A stretch of 33,179 bases of DNA from an uncultured Clostridia bacterium (GCA_947627105.1 CANQUT010000013.1:1-33179), one strand, 5' to 3'; shown: positions 19,882 to 29,937, counted from the stretch's first letter. Made by a program: numbers and translations. Notes: generated from the letters alone by a model not told the origin.

Positions 19882-20014
19882 TATATAGAACTTAAATCTT
19901 GAAGAAGCAATGGAATTCAGAATAATATATTTTATACTTTTTTTGCAAGATAGTTATCAAGATCTCCAAACATCATTTTCATTGCCTCTTCTTCAGAATA
20001 AAATTTTAGGCTAT

Positions 20015-20473
20015 TTAGCTATTTAAAATATATACTCCTAAATTTAAATAGGTAGCAAATATAGTCCATAATAAATATGGAATTTGAAGTAATCCTGCTA
20101 GTTTATTTTTTTGATAAAATTTAATAATCATAAGTAAAACTGCAAGTGCCAATAATATTATCCATACAAACGAAAATAGTCTCCATTTAAATCCAAAAAA
20201 GAATATTGGCCATAAGGCATTTATTGCAAGTTGCATATAATAAATCCTATTTATATCTTCATCTACTAAATTTTTGCTTTTTAATATTCCATAAGATACT
20301 CCCATTAAAATGTATAAAATAGTCCATATAATTGGAAATAATATTGCTGGTGGTGAAAGTGGTGGTTTTTGAATAGAGTTATAATCAATAAATTTTGATA
20401 TAATAAGTCCTACAATTCCACCAACAATAACAGGTATTATAATTGATTTAAAATAAATTTTTGCTTTACTCAT
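20015..20473 (-). CDS. TspO/MBR family protein
   Basis: IQKPPLSPPAILFPIIWTILYILMGVSYGI; ALWPIFFFGFKWRLFSFVWI. Confidence 0.9.
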   Translation of the reverse strand: MSKAKIYFKSIIIPVIVGGIVGLIISKFIDYNSIQKPPLSPPAILFPIIWTILYILMGVSYGILKSKNLVDEDINRIYYMQLAINALWPIFFFGFKWRLFSFVWIILLALAVLLMIIKFYQKNKLAGLLQIPYLLWTIFATYLNLGVYILNS

Positions 20474-20632
20474 TTTTATAAAAATAACTATTTTTAGTTA
20501 TTTTCTTCCCCCCTTTTTTATATTTATATTTTATTGTATTAATTTTAAATTTAAATATGTATTTTTTTGAAACTTTTGTACATAATAGTATTAAATTTAT
20601 AATGGATTTTTAAGCCAAGATTGGAGTTTTTT

Positions 20633-21073
20633 ATGGAAAATCAAAATTTAAATATTTTAGATGAAGTTAACAAAGGTGCAACTATGGGAATGGATGCAAT
20701 TACTTATGTTTCAGAAAAAGTAGAAGATGCTAATTTTAAAAATGTGCTAGATACTGAATATAACAAATACAAAGATATTTCAAGAAGAGTAAATAATTTA
20801 TACTCACAATACTCTGATAAGGAACCTCATGAAACAAATGCTATGAATAAGGCTATGACTTGGTATGGTATTCAAATGAAAACTATGACAGATGATACTA
20901 CTTCTAAACTTTCTGAGCTTTTGATGCAAGGTACAAACATGGGAATTATAGAAGGAAGGCGTTTAATAAATCAAAATGAAAATTCAGATGTAGATCCTGA
21001 TGTTAAAAATATTTTAAATGACTTTGTTGTTATGCAAGAAGACAGCGTAGAAACTTTAAAGAAGTATTTATAA
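20633..21073 (+). CDS. hypothetical helical protein (four-helix, ferritin-like-sized)
   Basis: ORF with start at 20621 or 20633; no family recognised with confidence. Confidence 0.65.
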   Translation: MENQNLNILDEVNKGATMGMDAITYVSEKVEDANFKNVLDTEYNKYKDISRRVNNLYSQYSDKEPHETNAMNKAMTWYGIQMKTMTDDTTSKLSELLMQGTNMGIIEGRRLINQNENSDVDPDVKNILNDFVVMQEDSVETLKKYL

Positions 21074-21085
21074 TTTGCACTTTCT

Positions 21086-21113
21086 AGCCCCTACTAGTTT
21101 TCTAGTAGGGGCT
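21086..21113. terminator. bidirectional terminator
   Basis: AGCCCCTACTAG..CTAGTAGGGGCT hairpin between convergent genes. Confidence 0.85.
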
Positions 21114-21140
21114 TCATAATTTTAATGAATTTTCATAACT

Positions 21141-21584
21141 TTAGTGTCCTTCACAAGCATTGCAATGATGCTCTTTTAAATTACATTTTTCTTTAATTTC
21201 TTCTTCTGTTAATTTTCCTTCTTTTCTATAATAATCTGCTATTGCCTCATGTATAGCTTCTTCAGCTAAAACAGAGCAATGCAATTTTACTGGTGGAAGT
21301 CCGCCTAGCATATTTACTACATCTGTATTCTTTAAAGCAAGAGCTTCTTCTAGTGTTTTGCCTTTTATCATTTCTGTTGAAATACTGCTTGTTGCAATGG
21401 CAGCACCACATCCAAAAGTTTTAAATTTAACATCTGTAATTATATTGTTTTCTACCTTAATAAACATTTTCATAATATCTCCGCAAACTGGATTTCCAAC
21501 TTCTCCAACTCCAGATGCATCTTCAATTTTTCCTACATTTCTAGGATTTGTATAATGATCTACAACTTTTTCAGAATATTCCAT
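21141..21584 (-). CDS. iscU: Fe-S cluster scaffold IscU/NifU-like
   Basis: YTNPRNVGKIEDASGVGEVGNPVCGDIMKMFIKV...KFKTFGCGAAIATSS...LHCSVLAEEAI. Confidence 0.96.
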   Translation of the reverse strand: MEYSEKVVDHYTNPRNVGKIEDASGVGEVGNPVCGDIMKMFIKVENNIITDVKFKTFGCGAAIATSSISTEMIKGKTLEEALALKNTDVVNMLGGLPPVKLHCSVLAEEAIHEAIADYYRKEGKLTEEEIKEKCNLKEHHCNACEGH

Positions 21585-22768
21585 TATTTATTGCTCTCCT
21601 TTTCAATAAATTCTTCCCATAATGGTGACATTTCTCTAAGTCTATTTACAATTTCTACTAAACTTTCTATTAAGTAGTCTACCTCTTCTTTTGTATTATA
21701 TTTACCAATTGAAATTCTTAAAGATCCATGTGCTATTTCGTGTGGTAAGCCTATTGCTAATAATACATGTGATGGGTCAAGAGAACCTGATGTACATGCA
21801 CTTCCACTTGATGCACAAATTCCTTTTAAGTCTAAATTTAAAAGTAGTCCTTCACCTTCTATGAATCTAAAAGAAATGTTGCTATTGCCTGGAAGTCTTT
21901 TTTCCATATCTCCATTAATTTTAATGTATGGAATTTTTTGTTTTACTTGTTCTACATAATAATCTCTTAATTCTTTTATTTTTTTGTTATGTTCTTCTAA
22001 ATTTTCATAAGCAAGTTCTATGGCTTTTCCTAATCCTACAATTCCTGCTACATTTTCTGTTCCTGCTCTTTTATTCATTTCTTGATGTCCGCCATCTATT
22101 AATTTATCAAACTTTACACCTTTTTTAACATATAAAGCCCCTACACCTTTTGGACCATAAAATTTATGTGCAGATAATGAAAGACTATCTATTCCTAGTT
22201 CTTTTACATTTATATTAATATTTCCAATGGCCTGGACTGCATCTGTATGAAATATAATTTGATGTTCTTTTGCAATTTCGCCAATTTCCTTAATTGGCTC
22301 GATATTTCCTATTTCGTTGTTTGCAAACATTACGCTAATTAAAATAGTGGTTGGTTTAATAGCTTTTTTAAGTTCTTCTAAATTAATAATACCATTTTCA
22401 TCTACACTAATATAGCTAATTTCAAAGCCTTCCTTTTCTAATTGTTTACAAGTTTCTAAAACTGCTGGGTGCTCTATTTTTGATGTAATAATATGATTTC
22501 CTTTTTGCCTATAACTATGTGCAATTCCTTTAATAGCAGTATTATCGCTTTCGCTTCCTCCAGCTGTAAAATAAATTTCAGTAGGTTCACAGCCAAGTAC
22601 TTTTGCTACTTTTTCTCTTGCTTCTTCTACTGCTTTTCTATTATCTCTACCTATTTTATAAATAGATGATGCATTTCCATAGTTTTCTGTTATATATGGA
22701 AGCATTGCTTTAACTACTTCTTCATCTGTTTTAGTAGTTGCGCTATTATCAAAATATACTGTTTTCAT
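21584..22768 (-). CDS. iscS: cysteine desulfurase IscS/NifS
   Basis: YFDNSATTKTDEEV, HTDAVQAIG, SLSAHKFYGPKGVGALY, CASSGSACTSG. Confidence 0.97.
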   Translation of the reverse strand: MKTVYFDNSATTKTDEEVVKAMLPYITENYGNASSIYKIGRDNRKAVEEAREKVAKVLGCEPTEIYFTAGGSESDNTAIKGIAHSYRQKGNHIITSKIEHPAVLETCKQLEKEGFEISYISVDENGIINLEELKKAIKPTTILISVMFANNEIGNIEPIKEIGEIAKEHQIIFHTDAVQAIGNININVKELGIDSLSLSAHKFYGPKGVGALYVKKGVKFDKLIDGGHQEMNKRAGTENVAGIVGLGKAIELAYENLEEHNKKIKELRDYYVEQVKQKIPYIKINGDMEKRLPGNSNISFRFIEGEGLLLNLDLKGICASSGSACTSGSLDPSHVLLAIGLPHEIAHGSLRISIGKYNTKEEVDYLIESLVEIVNRLREMSPLWEEFIEKESNK

Positions 22769-22790
22769 ATTAATTTTCCTTTCAAAAATT

Positions 22791-22850
22791 ATTCCTATTA
22801 ATATAGTAGGAATTATACTATGTATTTCCTACTATGTCAATAGGATTTGT
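22791..22850 (-). promoter_or_regulatory. iscS promoter with two IscR/RirA-type palindromes
   Basis: Minus strand: ATCCTATTGACATAGTAGGAAATACATAGTATAATTCCTACTATATTAATAGGAAT; TTGACA-17-TATAAT overlapped by two ATtCCTAnTA...TAGTAGGAAT-like palindromes. Confidence 0.78.
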
Positions 22851-22877
22851 AAAATATTTAATTTTATTCAAAAATAA

Positions 22878-22921
22878 AAGCAAAAATGTAATGAATTAAA
22901 TATCATTATATTTTTGCTTTA
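22878..22921. terminator. terminator-like hairpin downstream of iscR
   Basis: AAAGCAAAAATGTAATGA ... TCATTATATTTTTGCTTT. Confidence 0.65.
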
Positions 22922-22942
22922 TATTTTTTAGTTATATTAAAA

Positions 22943-23359
22943 TTAATATTTAGCTAAATCTTCTAATGTAACACTATCAACATAATTATTTATTGCATCA
23001 TCTAAGCCTTTCCAAAATATACGCGTTTTACAATTTTCTTTTCTTGTACATTCTTCTTCATTTGATAAGCAGTAAATTGGTGCTAAGTCTCCTTCTGTTG
23101 CTCTTAAAATATCTCCAACGGTATATTCACTTGGTTTTTTAGCTAATTTGTAGCCACCTGTATTTCCCCTTGCTGTTTCTAAATAACCTGCTTTATTTAG
23201 CATTGAAATAATTTGCTCCAAATATTTCATAGATACTTCTTGCCTAATTGAAATATCTTTTAAAGATATAAAATTACCATTATTGTTTAAGCTTAAATCT
23301 AGCATTATTCTTAATGCATATCTACCTTTTGTTGATATTTTCATAATTATTTCCTCCAT
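22943..23359 (-). CDS. iscR: Rrf2-family regulator IscR
   Basis: MKISTKGRYALRIMLDL, MKYLEQIISMLNKAGYLETARGNTGGYKLAKKPSEYTVGDILRATEGDLAPIYC. Confidence 0.95.
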   Translation of the reverse strand: MEEIIMKISTKGRYALRIMLDLSLNNNGNFISLKDISIRQEVSMKYLEQIISMLNKAGYLETARGNTGGYKLAKKPSEYTVGDILRATEGDLAPIYCLSNEEECTRKENCKTRIFWKGLDDAINNYVDSVTLEDLAKY

Positions 23360-23380
23360 ACTAATTGTTTAGTATATAAA

Positions 23381-25589
23381 TTACAATCTTATTCTTTTTA
23401 ATCTTAGAGCATTTAAAATTACTGTAATGCTACTTAGTACCATAGCTGCACTTGCTATCATTGGGTTTATAACCATTCCAAATGGTTTTAATAATCCCAT
23501 AGCAACTGGTATCATTAAACTGTTGTAGAAAAATGCCCAAAATAAATTTGCTTTAATGTTTTCAATTGTCTTTTGGCTAATATAAATTAATTTTAAAATA
23601 CTGCCTAAATCGTTTTTTGTTAGTATAACATCAGCAGAATCCATTGCAATATCTGTAGCACCATGAATGCTTACACCTATATTACTGCTAGCTAAAGCTG
23701 GACTATCATTTATGCCATCTCCGCACATCATAACATATTTTCCTTCTTGTTTTAATTGTTTAATGTGCTTTTCTTTTTCACTTGGAAGTACATTTGAAAT
23801 TACCTTTGTAATTCCTACTTCTTTTGCTATTTTTTCGGCTGTTTTTGTGTTATCTCCTGTAAGCATAATTGTTTCTATACCGCAATAGATTTAAACTACT
23901 AATTATATCTTTTGTATGCTCTCTAATTACATCATTTACACCAATTAGAGCAATTATTTCTTTATTTTTTACTACATACACAATACTATTTCCGTTTTCA
24001 GTTAAAAGCATTTCGTCTTTTGTATGTGTATTTTTTATTTCATATTTTGAAAGTATTTTTGCATTTCCTACAATTATTTCGTCTTTTTCTATATTTCCAA
24101 TAATTCCTAAGCCTGATACATCTTCAAAGTTTTCTATGCTTAATGTAGATATTTTATTTTCTTTTAAATAATCGGTAAATGCTTTTCCTATAGGATGTGT
24201 AGATTTAGCTTCCAAACTTCCTACAATTTGCATTAATTCTTGTGTTTTTAATTTACTATAGTTCATAATTTTAGAAACTTTTAATGTTCCATAAGTTAAT
24301 GTTCCTGTTTTATCAAATACTATAGTATTTACTTTTTGAGCATTTTCTAATACTTCACTTTTCTTTACTAAAATTCCATTTTGAGCGCATAGGCCTTCAC
24401 TTACTACAATTGCAAGAGGAGTTGCTAAACCTAAGCTACATGGGCATGCTACTACTAAGATTGTAACAAAAGTAATAAGAGCTGTGCTAAATTCATAACC
24501 TAAAACTAAATATGCTATAAATGTAATTATTGCAATTAAAATTACAGCTGGTACAAAATAGCCACTTACCTTGTCTGCTACTTTTGCAATAGGAGCTTTT
24601 GTATTAGTTGCTTCTACAACTAATCTTACAATTTCTGATATGGTTGATTCCTTTCCTATTCTTTCTGCTCTGTATTCTATATAGCCATCATAATTTATAG
24701 AACCTGCTATTACTTTTTCGCCAATAGTTTTGCTTGCTGGCTTGCTTTCACCAGTAATAAAGCTTTCATCTAAATGGGCTTTCCCTAGTACAATTTCACC
24801 ATCAACTGCAATTTTATCTCCAGGCTTACTTACTACAATGTCGCCTTTTTGTATTTCATCAAGTGTAACTCTTTTTTCTTTACCATCAACCTTAATAGTT
24901 GCGTGGTTTGGTGTAATTTTTACTAAATTTTGAATTGCCTCTTTTGTTTTATCTTTACTAATTCCATCAATATATCTTCCAAGCTTAATAAAGAAAATAA
25001 CAATTGCTGCTGATTCAAAATATAAGTTTTCTATATAATGAGTTTGTCCATTAAAAATCATATACATGCTATATAGACTATATGCCATGCTGCTAATAAC
25101 ACCAATTCCAACTAATGTATCCATATTAGGAGATTTATGTATTAAATTTTTTATACCATTTTTTAAAATATCAAATCCATAAATTAAAAATGGAATAGTT
25201 AAAATAAGTAGTGTTGTTGTATAAACTTTAGGGTTTTCATGCATGTTTAGAATTTTTATAGTTGGAAGTCCTATCATGTGACCCATAGAAACGTAAAGCA
25301 AAATAATAGCTAAAATAGAAAAGATTATAAAAAGCGCTTTTCTGTTTTTACGTTTCTTTTCTAACGCTTCTTCTTTATATAAGCCTAAACTTTTAAAACC
25401 CGCTTCTTTAACGAATTGTTCTATTTTTTCCTTGTTTAAAATTTGCTCATCATATTCTACTAACGCATTTGCCATTACTAAATTAACAGAAGCACTACTA
25501 ATTCCATTTTGCTTGTTTAAATATTTTTCTAGACCATTAGAACATGCACTACATGTCATTCCATCAATAGATAAAATAATTTTCTTCAT
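23381..25589 (-). CDS. copA: Cu+-exporting P-type ATPase CopA, read through a +1 shift at CGG (23882-23880)
   Basis: HMA GMTCSACSNGLEK, CPC, DKTGTLTYG in the first part; ...DIISSLNLL|GIETIMLTGDNTKTAEKIAKEVG...MCGDGINDSPALA after skipping C; 735 aa in total. Confidence 0.95.
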
Positions 25590-25673
25590 TGTTATTGTTC
25601 CTCAGCTTTACTTACATTAATTATATTTTTGTTTAAAACTTAAAGTGCTATTTTAAGTGGTATATTTTATAAA

Positions 25674-25877
25674 TTACTCTACTACACTATAACCTAAGTC
25701 TTCTATTTTTTCTTTTATAACAGCTTCATCTACATTATTTGCTTTTACTGTAACAGTACAATTTACATGGTCTGCTACTACTTCTTCTACTCCTTCTATT
25801 GTTTTTACAGCATTTTGAACTCTATTTTCGCATCCTCCGCATGACATACCTTCTACTTTTAATATTATTTCTTTCAT
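25674..25877 (-). CDS. copZ: copper chaperone CopZ (HMA domain)
   Basis: LKVEGMSCGGCENRVQNAVKTIEGVEEV. Confidence 0.93.
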   Translation of the reverse strand: MKEIILKVEGMSCGGCENRVQNAVKTIEGVEEVVADHVNCTVTVKANNVDEAVIKEKIEDLGYSVVE

Positions 25878-25947
25878 AATTTATCATCCTTTCTTTTTAA
25901 ATTATATTTTTATGTTAGTTGTTTTAATGTTCAAATAAACTTTTTAA

Positions 25948-26370
25948 CTATTCTTCTGGCTCTACTATGCTTTCATATTTTTTACTAAAATCTGGTGCGT
26001 GTTTTTTTAAGTTAATTGGTTTTAGTTCTCTATTTGTAAAGCAATGTTTAGTTTCCCCTGTAAGAACTATGTTTCCTGTTTTTTTGTCTTTTACTTCATA
26101 GCCAACAGTCATTCTTACACCTGTATATTCTTTCATAAAAGTATGAATTAAAATAGTATCTCCAAAAGTAACATGATATTTGTATGTTACATTTACCCCT
26201 AGTACAGGAATTGTAATTCCTCTTTCCTCAAAAAGCTCAAATGGCATTCCTAACTCATTTAGCCATTCACATCTTGCTTCTTCTAAAAACCTAATATAAT
26301 TTGAGTGATGTACCACTCCCATTCTGTCTGTTTCATAATAATTAATTTTTCTTTCATAAGTAATTCCCAT
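25948..26370 (-). CDS. YbgC/FadM-like acyl-CoA thioesterase
   Basis: YYETDRMGVVHHSNYIRFLEEARCEWL hotdog-fold motif. Confidence 0.92.
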   Translation of the reverse strand: MGITYERKINYYETDRMGVVHHSNYIRFLEEARCEWLNELGMPFELFEERGITIPVLGVNVTYKYHVTFGDTILIHTFMKEYTGVRMTVGYEVKDKKTGNIVLTGETKHCFTNRELKPINLKKHAPDFSKKYESIVEPEE

Positions 26371-26498
26371 TATTAATCACATTCCTTTCCTAGTAACAAA
26401 TCTAGCGTGAAAAGAATTAAATTTTTAGACCTTTCCTCCATAACTATTACCTTGCCTATTATATACCTATTTTACATTATTTGTAAATAGATAGGTTA

Positions 26499-27398
26499 TT
26501 AATCTTTCTTTTTTAGTTTTGCCATGAAAAAGCCTTCATATAAATTGCTTGGGCAAATACTAATTGTTCCTTCAATAGAAGTTTTCAAAAATGGTGCACC
26601 TGAAAATAAGCTTTTATCAATTGGTACAATCTCTACTACATTCGTTTTTAATAACTTTTGCACGTTTTTTTCATTTTCATCTTCTAAAATTGAACAAGTA
26701 GAATAAAGCATTTCTTGGCCTGGTTTTAGTATATTAACTGCTTTTTTTAATAATTCATATTGGGTTTTAATAGATCTTTGTACTAATTCTTTTGTAAATA
26801 CTTTTTCTAGTTTTTCATCTTCTAAATATATTGTTCCGCTTCCACTACAAGGAGCATCTAATAAAATTTTGTCAAAAGAAAAATAATTACTTAAATTTCT
26901 AGAATCTTCTATTAAAACATTTACTGATGTTGCTCCTTGCTTTTCTATATTGTATTTTAGCCTTTCTGCTCTTATTTTGTTCTTTTCACAAGCAGTAATA
27001 AATGCTTCATTATTAGTTATTGCAGCCATTTGAGTAGTTTTTCCACCAGGTGCTGCTGCCATATCTAATATGTTTTCCTTTGCTTTTGGCTCAATAGCTA
27101 TTACTGGCATCATAGAAGATAAACTTTGAAGATATATTTCACCATTTTTATAAATTTCTAAACCCTGCACTTTTAGTTCATTAGTATTTTGCAAAATAAG
27201 AGCATTTTCATTCCAAGCTACTTTGTCAAAAATTATGCCTTCTTTATTTAAAATTTGTTCTATGCTGTTTCTATTTGTTTTTAATGTATTTATTCTTAAT
27301 GTTACAGGTCTTTTTTGGCAATAACCTTCTATAATTTTATGAGTTAGTTCATTTCCATATTGACTTTCTAACATTTCATATAAAAATTGGGGTATCAT
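26499..27398 (-). CDS. RsmB/NOP2-like RNA m5C methyltransferase
   Basis: LRINTLKTNR, ILDMAAAPGGKTTQMAA, DAPCSGSGTI, LYSTCSILEDENE. Confidence 0.93.
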   Translation of the reverse strand: MIPQFLYEMLESQYGNELTHKIIEGYCQKRPVTLRINTLKTNRNSIEQILNKEGIIFDKVAWNENALILQNTNELKVQGLEIYKNGEIYLQSLSSMMPVIAIEPKAKENILDMAAAPGGKTTQMAAITNNEAFITACEKNKIRAERLKYNIEKQGATSVNVLIEDSRNLSNYFSFDKILLDAPCSGSGTIYLEDEKLEKVFTKELVQRSIKTQYELLKKAVNILKPGQEMLYSTCSILEDENEKNVQKLLKTNVVEIVPIDKSLFSGAPFLKTSIEGTISICPSNLYEGFFMAKLKKKD

Positions 27399-27502
27399 TT
27401 TATTTTGTATGGTATATGAAATACACCATATGCTCCTTTCTTCATATTTATTTTTTATAAGTTAAATATTTTTAGCTTTTAGCAACCTTTTTAGTAAACT
27501 CT

Positions 27503-27550
27503 GACCTGTCCCTAATAGCTTAAAAACGAGCAATTGGACCTGTCCCCAAT
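27503..27550. repeat. paired GACCTGTCCCC repeat, copy C, overlapping the cadA-like 3' end
   Basis: gacctgtccctaat-agcttaaaaacgagcaattg-gacctgtccccaat; homologous to copy B. Confidence 0.8.
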
Positions 27551-29368
27551 ACCACAAGTACTAAAACACCTACATCTGCAAATACTGCTTGCCACATGTT
27601 TGAAATTCCAAGTGCTGTTAAAATTAATATTGCTATTTTTACAACAATTGAAAAAACTATATTTCTTTTTACAATTCTCATTGTTTTTTTAGAAATTTTA
27701 ATTGCTGTTTCTATTTTAGATAAATCATCTGTCATAATAACAATATCTGCCGCTTCTATTGCTGCATCTGATCCTAGTGCTCCCATTGCAATTCCAACAT
27801 CTGAAACTGCTAATGCTGGGCTATCATTAATTCCATCTCCTACAAATGCAAGAGTTTTATTCTTGTTTTTATTTTGGTTTTTGCTTTTGCTTTTTAATAA
27901 TTCTTCTACTTTTTTTACTTTTTCATCTGGAAGTAGCTCACTATATACTTCATCTATTTCTAATTTTTTTGCTACATCTTCTGCTATTTCTTTTTTATCT
28001 CCTGTTAGCATAACTGTTTTAGCTATATAATGCTGTTTTAAGCTATTAAGTGCTGTTTTTGTATTTTCTTTTATTTTATCTGAAATTAAAATTGTTCCTG
28101 CAAATTCTTTGTTTATTGCTACATACAAAATAGTTCCTACTTCTTTGCTTTTTACATAGTTTACATTTTTTTGTAGCATTAATTTTTCATTACCTACTAA
28201 AACATCTTTTTCTTGTATGGTTGCTTCTATTCCAAGTCCAGCAAGCTCTTGTATATTAGAAATTATACTATTATTTATTTCTTTTGCATAGGCCTTTTTT
28301 ATAGAATTAGCTATTGGGTGATTTGAGTAACTTTCAGCATGTGCCACAAGTTTTAATAATTCTTCTTCTGAAATATTAAATGCATTTATACTTTGAACTT
28401 CAAACACACCTTGTGTTAATGTTCCTGTTTTATCAAATACTATTGTGTTTGTTTTAGATAATGCTTCTAAATAATTTCCGCCTTTTATTAATACACCTGC
28501 TTTAGCAGAGCGTCCTATTCCAGCAAAAAATCCAAGTGGGATTGATATAACTAAAGCACATGGACAAGATACTACTAAAAACGATAATGCTCTATATAGC
28601 CACTGTGTAAAGTTTCCAAAAATTATAGTTGGAATTATTGCAAGTATAACTGCTATTAAAACAACTACTGGTGTATAAATCTTTGCAAATTTAGTAATAA
28701 AGTTTTCTGTTTTTGCTTTTTTATCACTTGCATTTTGTACTAATTCTAACATTTTACTAACTGTAGATTCTTTAAACTTTTTTGTTACCTTTACTTCTAA
28801 TAAGCCATTTTGATTAATACATCCACTTAATACTTCATCTTGCACTTTTACACTTCTTGGAACAGATTCTCCTGTTAAAGCTGAAGTATCTATCATAGAT
28901 TTTCCATTTAGTATAATTCCATCTAAAGGAATTCTCTCTCCTGGCTTTATAATAATAGTTTCTTCTATATTTACTTCTTCTGGATTTACTTTTATAATTT
29001 CATTATTTCTTTTTACATTTGCATAATCTGGTCTAATATTAAGTAGACTTTTTATTGACGCTTTTGATTTATCTACTGCATAATCTTGTAATAATTCTCC
29101 TACTTGATAAAATAGCATAACTGCTACTGCTTCTGGAAATTCACCTATAGCAAATGCGCCAATTGTTGCTATACTCATTAAAAAGTTTTCGTCAAAAATT
29201 TCTCCTTTAAAAATGTTTTTAATTGCTTTTATTACTATTTCTAATCCGTACTATTATATAACTTGCAATGTATAAAAAAGTGTTAATATATGATGGATTA
29301 AAAGAAATAGTTAGTGAAATTATAAATAAAATAAGTGCAATTGCTATTTTTGTTATATCTTTTTTCAT
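27520..29368 (-). CDS. heavy-metal translocating P-type ATPase (CadA/ZntA-like), read through a +1 shift at CGG (29248-29246)
   Basis: ATG at 29368: MKKDITKIAIALILFIISLTISFNPSYINTFLYIASYIIV|GLEIVIKAIKNIFKGEIFDENFLMSIATIGAFAIGEFPEAVAVMLFYQVGELLQDYA after skipping C; CPC, DKTGTLTQG, GDGINDSPALA. Confidence 0.93.
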
Positions 29369-29477
29369 GTTACAATGTCTCCTTTTTATAGTTTAATAAA
29401 TATATAGCTATTTTAATGTTTTGAAATGTAAAAGCTTAACTTGCTACATAATAAGATTATTTATTAAGATTATGTTT

Positions 29478-29843
29478 TTAATTACTTTTATGCTCAATAT
29501 GTTCAATGCCCAGTTCAAATAAGCCTTTTACATGATCATCATCTAACATATAGTAGACTTCTTTTCCTACTTTTCTACATTTTACAATATCCATTCTTCT
29601 TAATGTTCCTAATTGATGAGATATAGAAGACTTACTCATTCCTAGTACATTTGCTATATCACATACGCACATTTCATTTTGATCAAGTGCATATAAAATT
29701 TTTGCTCTTGTTGTATCTCCTAATATTTTAAAAAACTCTGCTAACTTGCTAAATAAATTGTAATCTGGCATTTTGCTTATTGTATCTTTTACAACTTCTT
29801 CATGTATAATGTTACAATCACATATAAACTCGTTTTTTGACAT
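29478..29843 (-). CDS. ArsR/SmtB-family metalloregulator (CadC/CzrA-like)
   Basis: LGDTTRAKILYALDQNEMCVCDIANVLGMSKSSISHQLGTLRRMDIVKCRKVGKEVYYML; upstream of the metal ATPase. Confidence 0.93.
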   Translation of the reverse strand: MSKNEFICDCNIIHEEVVKDTISKMPDYNLFSKLAEFFKILGDTTRAKILYALDQNEMCVCDIANVLGMSKSSISHQLGTLRRMDIVKCRKVGKEVYYMLDDDHVKGLFELGIEHIEHKSN

Positions 29844-29881
29844 AAGTTTTTATCTCCTTTATATTTTATGATATGGAATAA

Positions 29882-29937
29882 TTGAATGTGTATTCAACTT
29901 TAAATTTATTATAGTTGAATGTATGTTCAATTGTCAA
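29882..29937 (-). promoter_or_regulatory. ArsR-type promoter/operator
   Basis: Minus strand TTGACA (29937-29932), 18-bp spacer, TATAAT (29913-29908). Imperfect palindromes TTGAATGTATGTTCAA (29915-29930, in spacer) and TTGAATGTGTATTCAA (29882-29897). Confidence 0.85.

Noticed and set aside
6732-27550. GACCTGTCCCC repeats as a CRISPR-like array
   Set aside because: Isolated elements kilobases apart, no regular spacers, no cas genes.
6460-29248. Sequencing or assembly error as the explanation for the seven frameshifts
   Set aside because: Random indel errors would concentrate in the many A/T homopolymers and vary in type. All seven are an extra C forming an in-frame CGG before a Gly codon, and no other intact-looking gene is frameshifted. 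Raw reads should still be checked.
6460-29248. CGG reassigned to another amino acid (as in CGG-to-Trp or CGG-to-Gln lineages)
   Set aside because: Reassignment would keep the zero frame, but here the zero frame runs to a stop and homology continues in the +1 frame.
6460-29248. Pseudogenisation of all seven genes
   Set aside because: They include ffh and trmD, which are essential or near-essential, and there is no other decay; all other positions are well conserved.
6460-29248. Classical slippery-heptamer or stop-codon-driven frameshifting
   Set aside because: No common slippery sequence. P-site codons vary, most could not re-pair in +1, and the distance to the zero-frame stop varies from 0 to 9 codons.
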